Of a stretch of 64,000 bases of DNA, positions 38,871-49,499 are shown one piece after another; position 1 is the stretch's first letter, and each line of letters starts with the position of its first letter. The notes beneath the pieces are model-generated. The model made no database searches, had not been told where the DNA came from, and worked only from the letters and a program-made list of their open reading frames with translations. The translations under genes and the position numbers were made by a program. This DNA is from Streptomyces uncialis (lineage in GTDB: Bacteria; Actinomycetota; Actinomycetes; Streptomycetales; Streptomycetaceae), in contig NZ_LFBV01000009.1 in NCBI RefSeq assembly GCF_001905345.1, positions 62,001-126,000 of the forward strand, read 5' to 3'.

Positions 38871-39683
38871 ATGGAGTTCCCGGCCCCCGCACCGGCCCCC
38901 CACCCCCCGGAGGGCCCCGCACCGGCCCCCCACCCGCCCGAGGGCAACGGGTGGCCCGCGAACGAGTTGGAGGAGGTGCTCGCCGCCTCCGTGGGCGTCC
39001 CCACGGCCGCCCCCCGGATCGTCGAGGCCCTGGGCCGCAGCCGGATATGGGTTCCGCTCCCCAACGGCGGCGGCCCCACCAGCAGCAGCCTCGATCTGCC
39101 GACCCTGGAGATCGACGGCCAGGCCTACGTCCCCGTCTTCAGCTCCGAGCACCGCTTCCACCAGACCGTCGGCGACCGTATGGACGGCACCGCCGCCCCG
39201 GCCGTCGAGTTCGCCCGGGGCCTGCCCCCGCAGCTCGGCATCGTCCTCAACCCCGACGGCCCCGTCGGCGTCCCGCTGCCGCCCCCGGCCGTCGCGGAAC
39301 TGTGCCGCGCCGGACGCACCGCCCTCGACGGCCCCGGCAGCGGCGGCCGGGTCCGCCTCTTCGAGCCGGACTGGAAGGAGGACCCCGTCGACTTCCTCGC
39401 CGCCGCGAGCGCCGAGTTCGAGGGCACGGGCGTCGTCACCACGGCCCGCCGCTGCCTCGCCAGCGTGGAGGGCGCCGAGCCGAACCTCTTCGTCGGCGTC
39501 GAACTGGACCCCGCGCAGCTCGCCGGAGCCGGTCGCGAACTCCCGCTGGACGCCCTCGGCCGCGCCCTCGGCCTGGTACCGGTGGCCTGGGGGGTCAACC
39601 TCGTCCTCCTCGACGTCGCCCATGATCCCGTCGCCGACTGGATGCGGGAGAAGGTGCGGCCCTTCTACGCCCGGGGCCGGTGA
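38871..39683 (+). CDS. SseB-family protein (first of two)
   Basis: 270 residues. Pro/Ala-rich N-terminus (about 1-25), then an SseB-like core: Glu-Leu-Glu-Glu-Val-Leu-Ala-Ala, Tyr-Val-Pro-Val-Phe-Ser-Ser-Glu and a C-terminal repeat module ending Asp-Pro-Val-Ala-Asp-Trp-Met-Arg. In enterobacteria the name refers to enhanced serine sensitivity; the role in actinobacteria is unclear. ATG 38871 sits at the end of a spacer with the repeat array to its left. The downstream gene is a paralog with the same C-terminal pattern, so the two likely arose by duplication. Confidence 0.75.
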   Translation: MEFPAPAPAPHPPEGPAPAPHPPEGNGWPANELEEVLAASVGVPTAAPRIVEALGRSRIWVPLPNGGGPTSSSLDLPTLEIDGQAYVPVFSSEHRFHQTVGDRMDGTAAPAVEFARGLPPQLGIVLNPDGPVGVPLPPPAVAELCRAGRTALDGPGSGGRVRLFEPDWKEDPVDFLAAASAEFEGTGVVTTARRCLASVEGAEPNLFVGVELDPAQLAGAGRELPLDALGRALGLVPVAWGVNLVLLDVAHDPVADWMREKVRPFYARGR

Positions 39684-39850
39684 ACACCGTCACCTGTGAC
39701 CGACCTGGGACCGGCACGTCAAGTCGGTCCCGGCCGTGGCGCTTAAGCTGGTTTCATGGCCTGATCCGGGGCCCGGGCGGACCGGGGCGGACGAATCGGG
39801 TCGTGTCGGCTGCGGAACTGTTCTGATGGGTCACGAAGGGGCGGTCAAGG

Positions 39851-40645
39851 GTGAGTGCGTCGGGCACGGCTGCGGCCGGGCAGATCGAGCACATGCTGCG
39901 CCAGGTGACCCCCGGGCGCTACGACGCGTACGAGGCGTTGCTGCGCGCCCTGGCCGACCCGTCGTCCGGCCAGGTCTGGATGCTGCTGTGGCAGGGCCGC
40001 TCGGGCTCGCCCGACGCCCAGTACGGCAACATGGACGTCGACGGCCTCGGCTACGCCCCCTGTGTGACCTCGGCCCAGGAGCTGTCCGCGAGCGGCTGGA
40101 ACCGCGGCTACGAGGTACTGCCCGTCACCGAGGTCGCCCGCGCCCTCTACCCCGACCGCTACGGCCTGTGGCTCAACCCGCACGCCCCCGGCGGCGGTGT
40201 CGGCATCCCCTGGCTCGATCTGCGGCGTGTCGCCACCGGCCTGGAGCGCCAGCCCGCCGGACCGCTGCGGCTGACCGAGCCGGCGATCGAGATCCCGCAG
40301 TTCTACGCGCTGCTCGGACAGAACGCCCACCGCACCCCCGCCGTCCGCTCGCTGCGCCGCGCCTGGGTGCAGCCCGCGCTCGGCGCCCCGTACCTGGCGA
40401 TCGGGCTGGACGTGTACGACAGCGGCCCCGGTGCCGTGGACGCGGTGCGGGCGATGATGCAGCAGTCCATCGGCGCGGTGCCCGAGGGCCTCGCCGTGTC
40501 GACGGTCGCGCTGTCCGACGAGTACGACCCCGTCGCGATGTGGCTGCGGGCGCACGCCCGGCCCTTCTACGACCGCGAATCGCATGTCGCCCCCGCCGCG
40601 CCTACCGCCGGGTACGGCTACCCGCCGCAGCAGAGCGCGTACTGA
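39851..40645 (+). CDS. SseB-family protein (second of two)
   Basis: 264 residues. Shares with its neighbour the end pattern Asp-Pro-Val-Ala-x-Trp-(Met/Leu)-Arg ... Arg-Pro-Phe-Tyr and the tandem SseB module, and starts Val-Ser-Ala-Ser-Gly-Thr-Ala from GTG 39851. The core includes Tyr-Val-Pro-like strands and Leu-Leu-Trp-Gln-Gly-Arg. A Tyr/Gly/Pro-rich tail is extra. The gap to the first gene (167 bases) holds a hairpin near 39707-39731. No catalytic motif; both may be scaffold or regulatory proteins. Confidence 0.75.
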   Translation: MSASGTAAAGQIEHMLRQVTPGRYDAYEALLRALADPSSGQVWMLLWQGRSGSPDAQYGNMDVDGLGYAPCVTSAQELSASGWNRGYEVLPVTEVARALYPDRYGLWLNPHAPGGGVGIPWLDLRRVATGLERQPAGPLRLTEPAIEIPQFYALLGQNAHRTPAVRSLRRAWVQPALGAPYLAIGLDVYDSGPGAVDAVRAMMQQSIGAVPEGLAVSTVALSDEYDPVAMWLRAHARPFYDRESHVAPAAPTAGYGYPPQQSAY

Positions 40646-41007
40646 CCCGCTCTGTCACCTCACGGGCCCTCCGTGCCCGTTGACCCCTTTTACTCTTCGG
40701 CGCGGCTTGTGCGGGCAGAAGTCGCACTGGTCTACGCGCGTCCTGTAACGGTTTCCAACTGGCCGGTGTCCGGGGTTCGTTACCTCCCGTTCGAATAACG
40801 GAACCTGCCGGACCGCATCACGGTTGCGCATCCATTCACTGTCAGGTCTGGCTACGGATCGCGGCCGGGATGAAGACTCCCGCACCAGGGGCCGCGCCGC
40901 CCCGCTCGACGGGGGCACCCAGCCCTCACGCACGACGGCTGATCATGTCGCCATCGCGGCAAGTACGGGCCGGTCACCGCCGGTTGAGAAAAGGGGTCCC
41001 CGCCACC
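40646..41007. other. Intergenic region upstream of the ABC importer
   Basis: 362 bases. A weak terminator-like stem (40662-40667 with 40675-40680) follows the second SseB gene. An interrupted inverted repeat (about 40774-40782 with 40796-40805) could be an operator of the importer. No -10/-35 pair was convincing. Reading the importer permease from an upstream ATG at 40870 would add 46 residues without family resemblance. Confidence 0.5.
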
Positions 41008-42009
41008 ATGACGGCACCATTGCACGAGCCCACCGCGCAAGCGGCCCCGTCGGCCGCCGAGGAGGTCGCCGCGGTCGAGGGGAAGGCGGTGCAGGGGCGT
41101 TCCCTCGGGCGTATCGCCTGGGAGCGCCTGAAACGCGACAAACTCGCCCTGTTCGGCGGCGCCGTGGTGCTGCTGCTGATCCTGGTCGCCATCCTCGCCC
41201 CGTTCATCACCAAGCTCGCGGGCCAGGACCCCGACGTCCATCACGAGGACCTGATCGACCCGCTGTTCTCCACCCCGATCGGCTCGTACGGCGGGATGAG
41301 CGGTGAGCACTGGCTCGGTGTCGAGCCCGTCAACGGCCGCGACATCTTCGCCCGGATCGTCTACGGGGCCCGGATCTCGCTGCTCGTCGGCTTCGCGTCC
41401 GCGATGGTCGCCGTCGTGATCGGTACGGTCCTCGGGGTCCTCGCCGGTTACTTCGGCGGCTGGCTGGACGCGGCCATCAGCCGGCTGATGGACCTGCTGC
41501 TGTCCTTCCCGCAGCTGCTGTTCATCATCGCGCTGGTCTCGGTGATGCCGAACGAGATGCTGGGGCTCACCGGCACCGGTGTCCGGCTCTTCGTGATGAT
41601 CCTGGTCATCGGCTTCTTCGGCTGGCCCTACGTCGGCCGTGTGGTGCGCGGCCAGACCCTCTCGCTGCGGGAGCGCGAGTACGTGGAGGCGGCCCGCAGT
41701 CTCGGCGCGGGACGCTTCTACATCCTGTTCAAGGAACTGCTGCCCAACCTGGTGGCCCCGATCATCGTGTACATGACCATGATGATCCCGACGAACATCC
41801 TCACGGAGGCGGCCCTCAGCTTCCTGGGTGTCGGCGTCAAGCCGCCCACCTCGTCCTGGGGCGACATGCTCTCCTCCGCGGTGAGCTACTACGAGGCCGA
41901 CCCGATGTACATGGTCATCCCGGGTCTGGCCATCTTCATCACCGTCCTCTCCTTCAATCTCTTCGGCGACGGCGTACGCGATGCGCTCGACCCGAAGGGC
42001 TCCCGCTGA
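41008..42009 (+). CDS. Peptide-type ABC transporter permease (DppC/OppC-like)
   Basis: 333 residues. N-terminal helix (about 38-58) plus five more in the BPD_transp_1 core; the coupling loop has Glu-Ala-Ala-Arg-Ser-Leu-Gly-Ala-Gly-Arg near 229-239, the EAA motif contacting the ATPases. C-terminal Trp-Gly-Asp-Met-Leu is typical of DppC. It lies first in the importer cluster, before the binding protein, unlike the common A-B-C-D-F order. ATG 41008 follows AAGGGG. Substrate probably oligopeptides; not certain. Confidence 0.88.
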   Translation: MTAPLHEPTAQAAPSAAEEVAAVEGKAVQGRSLGRIAWERLKRDKLALFGGAVVLLLILVAILAPFITKLAGQDPDVHHEDLIDPLFSTPIGSYGGMSGEHWLGVEPVNGRDIFARIVYGARISLLVGFASAMVAVVIGTVLGVLAGYFGGWLDAAISRLMDLLLSFPQLLFIIALVSVMPNEMLGLTGTGVRLFVMILVIGFFGWPYVGRVVRGQTLSLREREYVEAARSLGAGRFYILFKELLPNLVAPIIVYMTMMIPTNILTEAALSFLGVGVKPPTSSWGDMLSSAVSYYEADPMYMVIPGLAIFITVLSFNLFGDGVRDALDPKGSR

Positions 42010-42072
42010 ACTGCCGTACCACCAGGGCCCGTTGCTCGGACAGGCCACGAATCACACGGAGGAACCGACATC

Positions 42073-43860
42073 GTGACTACCCACATCAGCAGAGGACGGC
42101 GCAAGCAGGCCGTGGCGGCGACCGCCGTGGTCGCGGCGCTGCTGGCCACGGCGGCGTGCGGCGGCGACAGCGGCGGCGACAACGATGGCAAGGGCGGCGG
42201 CAAGGCCGCGGGCTTCGACGCGGCCAACAACAAGATCGCGAGCGCCGGTGCTACGAAGGGCGGCACGCTCAAGTTCGCGGGCGCCCAGGACGCCGACTCA
42301 TGGGACACCACCCGCGGCTACTACGGCTTCGCGTGGAACTTCATGCGCTACTACAGCCGTCAGCTCGTCACCAGCCAGACCCAGCCCGGCAAGGCCGGCT
42401 CCGACCTGACCCCGGACCTCGCCAGCGCGCGCGCCGAGATCAGCGACGACGGCAAGACGTACAAGTACACCCTGCGTGACGGGATCACGTGGGAGGACGG
42501 CAAGCCGATCACCTCCCAGGACGTCAAGTACGGCATCCAGCGCGTGTGGGCGCAGGACGTGCTGTCCGGCGGCCCGATCTACCTCAAGGACGTCCTCGAC
42601 CCCAAGGGCGAGTACCCGGGCCCGTACAAGGACAAGTCCAAGGACAAGCTCGGCCTCAAGGCGATCGAGACGCCCGACGACAAGACCATCATCTTCAAGC
42701 TGCCCGAGGCGAACAGCGACTTCGAGGAGATGCTGGCGCTCACCTCGGCGTCCCCGGTCCGCCAGGACAAGGACACCAAGTCGAAGTACGGTCTGAAGCC
42801 GTTCTCGTCCGGCCCGTACAAGTTCGAGTCGTACACGCCGAACAAGGAAATCACCCTCGTCCGCAACACGGAGTGGAAGCAGTCCTCCGACCCGGTCCGC
42901 AAGGCCCTGCCGGACAAGGTCACGGTGACCCTGTTCTCGAACGCCGACGAGATGGACAACCGCATCCTCGCCGGTGACTACCACCTGGACATCAACCAGA
43001 CCGGGCTGTCCCCGCAGGGCCGTATCAAGGCCCTGAAGGACCACAAGAACAACCTGGACAACCCGGTCTCCGGCTACATCCGCTACGCGGTGTTCCCGCA
43101 GACGGTCGCGCCGTTCGACAACATCGAGTGCCGCAAGGCCGTCATCTACGGCGCCGACCACAAGTCGCTCCAGACCGCGCGCGGCGGCCCGATGGCCGGT
43201 GGCGACATCGGCACCAACATGCTCCCGCCGTCCGTCCCGGGCTCCGAGGGCCAGAAGTACGACCCGTACGGTCTCGCCCAGAACGACGGCAAGCCCGACG
43301 AGGCCAAGGCCAAGGACGCGCTGAAGAAGTGCGGCAAGCCGAACGGCTTCAAGACCACCATCGCCGTCCGGAACAACAAGCCGGTCGAGGTGGCCACCGC
43401 CGAGTCGCTCCAGGCGTCGCTGAAGAAGATCGGCATCACGGTCGACATCGACAAGTACGACGGCTCGCAGACCTCGGGCATCATCGGCAACCCGAAGGTC
43501 GTCAAGGACAAGAACTACGGCATCATCATCATGGGCTGGGGCCCCGACTTCCCGTCGGTCCAGGGCTACGGCCAGCCGCTGTGGGACAGCAAGTACATCC
43601 TCGACAGCGGTAACAACAACTTCGCGATGATCAACGACAAGGCGATCGACGGCAACTTCGACAAGTTCGTCACCGAGCTGGACGACGCGAAGAAGGAGCA
43701 GCTCGCCACCCAGATCAACCACCAGGTGATGGAGGGCGCGTACTACCTGCCCTTCGTCTTCGAGAAGTTCATCAACTTCCGGTCGTCGGACCTGACCAAC
43801 GTGTACACCACGGACGCGTACAGCGGTCAGTACGACTTCATCAGCCTGGGCCTGAAGTAA
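42073..43860 (+). CDS. ABC transporter substrate-binding lipoprotein (family 5)
   Basis: 595 residues. The signal peptide ends in Thr-Ala-Ala-Cys, so it is lipid-anchored. A Gly/Asp/Lys-rich linker precedes the two-lobed SBP_bac_5 fold with Tyr-Thr-Leu-Arg-Asp-Gly-Ile-Thr-Trp-Glu-Asp-Gly near 135-147. It captures peptides or similar ligands for the importer. GTG 42073 has GGAGGA upstream. A long hairpin follows the stop (43919-43959), which would allow more of this protein than of the permeases, as often needed. 63 bases separate it from the permease before it. Confidence 0.9.
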   Translation: MTTHISRGRRKQAVAATAVVAALLATAACGGDSGGDNDGKGGGKAAGFDAANNKIASAGATKGGTLKFAGAQDADSWDTTRGYYGFAWNFMRYYSRQLVTSQTQPGKAGSDLTPDLASARAEISDDGKTYKYTLRDGITWEDGKPITSQDVKYGIQRVWAQDVLSGGPIYLKDVLDPKGEYPGPYKDKSKDKLGLKAIETPDDKTIIFKLPEANSDFEEMLALTSASPVRQDKDTKSKYGLKPFSSGPYKFESYTPNKEITLVRNTEWKQSSDPVRKALPDKVTVTLFSNADEMDNRILAGDYHLDINQTGLSPQGRIKALKDHKNNLDNPVSGYIRYAVFPQTVAPFDNIECRKAVIYGADHKSLQTARGGPMAGGDIGTNMLPPSVPGSEGQKYDPYGLAQNDGKPDEAKAKDALKKCGKPNGFKTTIAVRNNKPVEVATAESLQASLKKIGITVDIDKYDGSQTSGIIGNPKVVKDKNYGIIIMGWGPDFPSVQGYGQPLWDSKYILDSGNNNFAMINDKAIDGNFDKFVTELDDAKKEQLATQINHQVMEGAYYLPFVFEKFINFRSSDLTNVYTTDAYSGQYDFISLGLK

Positions 43861-43918
43861 CGACCACCCCGGCACACCCGCCGTACGGCACGAAAGGCAG
43901 GTGAAGGCCGGAGCGGTA

Positions 43919-43959
43919 GGGTCGCGGGCCATCGGACGACCTCCGGTGGCCCGCGACCC
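43919..43959 (+). promoter_or_regulatory. Intercistronic hairpin after the binding-protein gene
   Basis: 17-bp stem 43919-43935 with 43943-43959, one G-U pair, loop of seven bases. It lies between the binding-protein and second permease genes, where partial termination or 3-prime-end protection would raise binding protein over the membrane parts. Confidence 0.75.
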
Positions 43960-43977
43960 CCGCCGGGCCGAAGAGCT

Positions 43978-44972
<995 letters not shown>

Positions 44973-44976
<4 letters not shown>

Positions 44977-46070
44977 CCCGACTCAGCAAGACCGGGGCGG
45001 CCCTCGGCGAACCCGTGACCGACTCCCCGCCGCCCACCGCGTTCCTCGACGTACGCGATCTGAAGGTGCACTTCCCGACCGACGACGGCGTGGTCAAGTC
45101 CGTCGACGGACTCAGCTTCACGCTGGAGAAGGGCAAGACCCTCGGGATCGTCGGGGAGTCCGGCTCCGGCAAGTCGGTGACCTCGCTCGGCATCATGGGC
45201 CTGCACACCGCCGGCCAGTACGGCAAGCGCAAGGCCCGGCTCTCCGGGGAGATCTGGCTCGACGGACAAGAGCTGCTGTCCGCCGACCCGGACAAGGTGC
45301 GCAAGCTGCGCGGCCGGGAGATGGCGATGATCTTCCAGGACCCGCTGTCCGCGCTGCACCCGTACTACACGATCGGCCAGCAGATCGTGGAGGCGTACCG
45401 CGTCCACCACGACGTCAGCAAGAAGGCCGCCCGCAAGCGGGCCGTCGACATGCTCGACCGGGTCGGCATCCCCCAGCCCGACAAACGCGTCGACAGCTAC
45501 CCGCACGAGTTCTCCGGCGGGATGCGCCAGCGCGCCATGATCGCCATGGCACTGGTCAACAACCCCGAACTGCTCATCGCGGACGAGCCGACGACCGCCC
45601 TCGACGTCACCGTCCAGGCGCAGATCCTCGACCTGATCCGCGATCTCCAGAAGGAGTTCGGCTCGGCGGTCGTCATCATCACCCACGACCTGGGGGTCGT
45701 CGCCGAACTCGCCGACGACATCCTGGTGATGTACGGCGGCCGGTGCGTGGAACGCGGACCCGCCGAGCAGGTGTTCTACGAGCCCCGCCACCCCTACACC
45801 TGGGGACTGCTCGGCTCGATGCCCCGGCTCGACCGCGAGGAGACCGAACGGCTGATCCCGGTCAAGGGCTCCCCGCCCTCGCTGATCAACATCCCGGACG
45901 GCTGCGCCTTCAACCCGCGCTGCCCGTACGCGGACGTCCCCAAGGACGACGTCACGCGCAAGGTCCGCCCCGAGCTGACGCGGGTCGGCGGTGCCCACTG
46001 GGCCGCCTGCCATATGGCGCAGGAGCAGCGGGAGCGGATCTGGACCGAAGAGATTGCGCCCAAGCTGTGA
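44973..46070 (+). CDS. Peptide-type ABC transporter ATPase (DppD/OppD-like)
   Basis: 365 residues. Walker A Gly-Glu-Ser-Gly-Ser-Gly-Lys-Ser near 60-67, signature Phe-Ser-Gly-Gly-Met-Arg-Gln-Arg near 178-185, Walker B Leu-Leu-Ile-Ala-Asp-Glu-Pro-Thr near 199-206. The C-terminal oligopeptide/dipeptide ABC extension includes Cys-Ala-Phe-Asn-Pro-Arg-Cys-Pro-Tyr, a cluster-type Cys motif common in this group. Coupled to the permease before (ATGA) and to the second ATPase after (GTGA). Confidence 0.93.
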
Positions 46071-47296
46071 GCGAGGACAAACCCGTGACGAGCGACGACA
46101 AAGGCTCCACGCCGGTCCCCGCCCAGCGGTCCGTCGGCGCCGCCTTGACCGAGGACCCGGCACCCGGCGAGGTGCTGCTGAGGGTCAGCGGTCTCCAGAA
46201 GCACTTCCCCATCCGCAAGGGCCTGCTCCAGCGGCAGTCCGGGGCGGTCAAGGCGGTCGACGGCATCGACTTCGAGGTACGCGCGGGGGAGACCCTGGGC
46301 GTCGTCGGCGAGTCGGGCTGCGGCAAGTCCACGATGGGGCGGCTCATCACCCGGCTGCTGGAACCCACGGCCGGCACGGTGGAGTTCCAGGGCCGGGACA
46401 TCACGCACCTCGGGGTCGCCGGGATGCGGCCCCTGCGGCGCGATGTCCAGATGATCTTCCAGGACCCGTACTCCTCGCTGAACCCCCGGCACACCATCGG
46501 CACGATCGTGGGCGCGCCCTTCCGGCTCCAGCGGGTCAGCCCCGAGGGCGGTGTCAAGAAGGAGGTCCAGCGGCTGCTGGAGGTGGTCGGCCTCAACCCC
46601 GAGCACTACAACCGCTATCCGCACGAGTTCTCCGGCGGCCAGCGCCAGCGCATCGGGATCGCCCGCGCGCTCGCCCTCAAGCCGAAGCTGGTCGTGGCGG
46701 ACGAGCCCGTGTCGGCGCTGGACGTGTCCATCCAGGCGCAGGTGGTCAACCTCCTGGACGATCTCCAGACCGAGCTGGGGCTCACCTATGTGATCATCGC
46801 GCACGATCTGTCCGTCGTCCGGCATGTCTCGGACCGGATCGCGGTGATGTACCTCGGCAAGATCGTCGAGCTGGCGGACCGCAAGTCGCTGTACGCGTCG
46901 CCCATGCATCCGTACACCAAGGCCCTGATGTCGGCGGTGCCGATCCCGGACCCCCGGCGGCGGACCGCCAAGAGCGAGCGCATCCTGCTGAAGGGGGACG
47001 TGCCGTCGCCCATCTCGCCGCCCAGCGGCTGCCGGTTCCACACCCGGTGCTGGAAGGCCACGGAGATCTGCGCGCGGCAGGAGCCGGTGTTCGTGGAGCT
47101 GCGGCCGGGGCAGTCCGTGGCCTGCCACCATCCCGAGAACGCGGCGGATCAGGCGCCGGGGGACACGGTGCTGTTGTCGGCGGCGGTGGACGCGGTGGCG
47201 GTGGTGGCGGTGGGGAAGGACGCGCCGGCCCCCACGCATGTGTCCGACCCGTCGCAGGTCCGGACTCCGTCGGAGGCGGCCGCGGACGACGCGTGA
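46067..47296 (+). CDS. Peptide-type ABC transporter ATPase (DppF/OppF-like)
   Basis: 409 residues. Walker A Gly-Glu-Ser-Gly-Cys-Gly-Lys-Ser near 82-89, signature Phe-Ser-Gly-Gly-Gln-Arg-Gln-Arg near 188-195, Walker B Leu-Val-Val-Ala-Asp-Glu-Pro-Val near 209-216, and the family extension with Cys-Arg-Phe-His-Thr-Arg-Cys. GTG 46067 overlaps the previous stop; GTG 46085 is an alternative. The C-terminal 60 residues are Ala/Val/Asp-rich and unlike the family. Last gene of the importer; repeats follow. Confidence 0.93.
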   Translation: MSEDKPVTSDDKGSTPVPAQRSVGAALTEDPAPGEVLLRVSGLQKHFPIRKGLLQRQSGAVKAVDGIDFEVRAGETLGVVGESGCGKSTMGRLITRLLEPTAGTVEFQGRDITHLGVAGMRPLRRDVQMIFQDPYSSLNPRHTIGTIVGAPFRLQRVSPEGGVKKEVQRLLEVVGLNPEHYNRYPHEFSGGQRQRIGIARALALKPKLVVADEPVSALDVSIQAQVVNLLDDLQTELGLTYVIIAHDLSVVRHVSDRIAVMYLGKIVELADRKSLYASPMHPYTKALMSAVPIPDPRRRTAKSERILLKGDVPSPISPPSGCRFHTRCWKATEICARQEPVFVELRPGQSVACHHPENAADQAPGDTVLLSAAVDAVAVVAVGKDAPAPTHVSDPSQVRTPSEAAADDA

Positions 47297-47339
47297 GCGG
47301 GTGGCTCCCGCCCCGCCTCCGGTGACCGCCGGGGGCGGG

Positions 47340-47858
47340 TCGCCTTCGCTTGCGCTTTTCGGGTCTGTCCGGCGGGGCGCACTTCGTTCCTGTGCAGGTC
47401 GGACGGGGGTGCGCAGTTCCCCGCAGGTCGCCTTCGCTTGCGCTTCCGAGGTTTGTCCAGCTGGGCCTACCTGTCCCTGTGCCGTCGTTCGTGGGGTGCG
47501 CAGTTCCCCGCGCCCCTTTGGGGCGCACCCGGCTTGTTCTTCGGGTCGGTGCCGGTCGGGATTCTCCGTCCTCGCTCCAACGCGCTCGGTCGGACATCCC
47601 CCTTGCCCTGCTGAAGAGCATCGGAGTCTGCGGGCAGAGATTCCCGCCCACCCCCTTACGCGAGTCCCGCGACTGCACGAGGAGAGGGGTGCCCCTTCAG
47701 GGGCGCGGGGAACTGCGCAAAAACGAGGACGGCCCGCACCCGACAAGCGACCGCAATGGGGCAGCACCCAGGGGCGCGGGGAACTGCGCACCCCCGTCCG
47801 ACCCGCACGGGAACAGGTAGGCCCAGCCGGACGGACCTCGGAAGCGCAAGCGAAGGCG
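47340..47858. repeat. Repeat element 2, with conserved centre
   Basis: TCGCCTTCGCTTGCGC at 47340 and again at 47428, and its inverted form at 47844-47858. Between them lie repeat cores on the plus strand (47409, 47496) and inverted cores (47699, 47770). The central part, about 47530-47690, closely matches the centre of element 3 at about 61750-61900, with one 39-base identical stretch. No gene is supported in 47297-47888. Confidence 0.8.
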
Positions 47859-47888
47859 GTCTGCGGGGGATATGGGGGAGAATGGCCC

Positions 47889-48551
47889 GTGCTCCAAGAC
47901 CTGTTCACCCCCTCCGTCCAGCACGCGCTGGACCTCGCCGGGATCTTCGTCTTCGCCATCTCCGGCGCGCTCCTCGCCGTACGCAAGAACTTCGACGTGT
48001 TCGGCATAGCCGTCCTCGCCGAGGTCACCGCCCTGGGCGGCGGGCTCTTCCGGGACCTGGTGATCGGCGCCGTCCCCCCTGCGGCGTTCACCGACCTCGG
48101 CTACTTCCTGACCCCCCTGGTCGCCGCGGCGCTCGTCTTCTTCCTGCACCCGCAGGTGGAACGCATCCAGACGGGGGTGAACGTCTTCGACGCCGCGGGC
48201 CTCGGCCTCTTCGGGGTGACGGGCACCACCAAGGCGTACGAGTACGGCCTGGGGCTCACCGCGTCGGCGGCGCTCGGACTGGCCACGGCCGTCGGCGGCG
48301 GTGTGCTGCGGGACATGATCGCCAACGAGGTCCCGTCCCTGGTCCGCTGGGACCGGGACCTGTACGCGGTACCCGCCATGGTCGGCGCGTGCATGGCCGC
48401 CCTGTTCATCCAGTACGACATGCTCAACGTCCTGACCAGCGCGATCGCCGTGGTCACGACCTTCGCCATCCGGCTGCTCGCCCTGCGTTTCCACTGGCGC
48501 GCGCCCCGCGCCTGGAACCGCCGCTCGACGGCCGTGGAGATCGACGAGTGA
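47889..48551 (+). CDS. Trimeric intracellular cation (TRIC) channel-like membrane protein
   Basis: 220 residues, seven predicted membrane helices in two related halves. Each half has a Gly-Gly-Gly-x-x-Arg-Asp motif, the first near 48-54 and the second near 137-143, as in UPF0126/TRIC proteins, which conduct K+ or other small cations in other organisms. GTG 47889 follows GGGGGAG. It lies between repeat element 2 and the thioesterase and is probably its own unit. The strongly basic end faces the cytoplasm. Confidence 0.88.
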   Translation: MLQDLFTPSVQHALDLAGIFVFAISGALLAVRKNFDVFGIAVLAEVTALGGGLFRDLVIGAVPPAAFTDLGYFLTPLVAAALVFFLHPQVERIQTGVNVFDAAGLGLFGVTGTTKAYEYGLGLTASAALGLATAVGGGVLRDMIANEVPSLVRWDRDLYAVPAMVGACMAALFIQYDMLNVLTSAIAVVTTFAIRLLALRFHWRAPRAWNRRSTAVEIDE

Positions 48552-48616
48552 GCGGCCGACGGTCCGGGACCGGCGAAAAGCTACCGCTTAGTATGGACCT
48601 GTTGTAGCGTACCGGC

Positions 48617-49480
48617 ATGTCAGAGACACGGGTAGAGGCAGCGATCGGCGACAGCGAGTTCGACCGGGACACCGCGGTCGTGCCCCGGGGCCCCGCCGAC
48701 CCGGGCGTCTACGACACCGAGCTGTCGCCCGGCTGGACGATCATCTCCGCCGTCAACGGCGGCTATCTGCTCGCCCTCGTCGGCCGCGCCCTCGCCCACG
48801 CCCTGCCCCACCCCGACCCCTTCACCGTCTCGGCCCACTACCTCACGGCGTCCCGCCCCGGCCCCGCCGTCATCCGCACCGAGACGGTCCGCACCGGCCG
48901 CACCCTCTCCACCGGCCAGGCGTCCCTCTTCCAGCTCGACGACGACGGCCACGAGGTCGAACGGATGCGGGTCCTCGCCGCGTACGGAGACCTCGGCGCC
49001 CTTCCCGACGATGTCCGCACCTCGGCCAAGCCGCCCCAGCTGCCCCCGTACGACCAGTGCCTCGGCCCCGAGGACGCCCCGGGCGACACTCCCCTGCCCG
49101 GCAGCTCCGCCATCACCGAACGGCTCGCGCTCAAGCTCGACCCCGCGACCCTCGGCTGGGTCCTCGGCGCGCCCTCCGGACGCGGTGAGATGCGGGCCTG
49201 GCTCGGGCTCGCCGACGGCCGGGACCCTGACCCGCTGTCGCTGCTGCTCGCCGTGGACGCCCTGCCGCCGACCGCCTTCGAACTCGGACTGAAGGGCTGG
49301 GTCCCCACGGTCGAGCTGACCGCCCATGTCCGCTGCCGTCCCGCCCCCGGCCCGCTGCGGGTCTCCGTCACCACCCGCAATCTCGCGGGCGGATTCCTGG
49401 AGGAGGACGCCGAGGTCTGGGACAGCGCGGACCGGCTCGTCGCCCAGTCCCGCCAGCTGGCCCGCGCCAAGCTGGACTGA
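48617..49480 (+). CDS. Acyl-CoA thioesterase-like protein (double hot-dog)
   Basis: 287 residues. N-terminal hot-dog half with Gly-Gly-Tyr-Leu-Leu-Ala-Leu-Val-Gly-Arg-Ala near 48-58 and Val-Ser-Ala-His-Tyr-Leu near 73-78; a second half ends with Glu-Val-Trp-Asp-Ser-Ala-Asp. This is the 4HBT_3/TesB-like group. It should hydrolyse acyl-CoA or a related thioester; physiological substrate unknown. ATG 48617 has only a weak upstream GTAG-type region. The next regulator starts 19 bases after its stop. Confidence 0.8.
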   Translation: MSETRVEAAIGDSEFDRDTAVVPRGPADPGVYDTELSPGWTIISAVNGGYLLALVGRALAHALPHPDPFTVSAHYLTASRPGPAVIRTETVRTGRTLSTGQASLFQLDDDGHEVERMRVLAAYGDLGALPDDVRTSAKPPQLPPYDQCLGPEDAPGDTPLPGSSAITERLALKLDPATLGWVLGAPSGRGEMRAWLGLADGRDPDPLSLLLAVDALPPTAFELGLKGWVPTVELTAHVRCRPAPGPLRVSVTTRNLAGGFLEEDAEVWDSADRLVAQSRQLARAKLD

Positions 49481-49499
49481 CCGCGCACCCCGGTACGCG

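Noticed and set aside
38283..39623. Long minus-strand frames with repeating Val-Pro-Val-Arg-Val-Leu-type peptides
   Set aside because: They are created by the 69-bp repeat (multiple of three) and overlap SseB genes on the other strand.
40870..41007. An upstream ATG extending the first importer permease by 46 residues
   Set aside because: The added part has no family similarity and lacks a good ribosome site; ATG 41008 matches usual lengths.
47238..47888. Long N-terminal extension of the TRIC-like gene
   Set aside because: It runs through repeat element 2 and has no conserved sequence; GTG 47889 has a good ribosome site.
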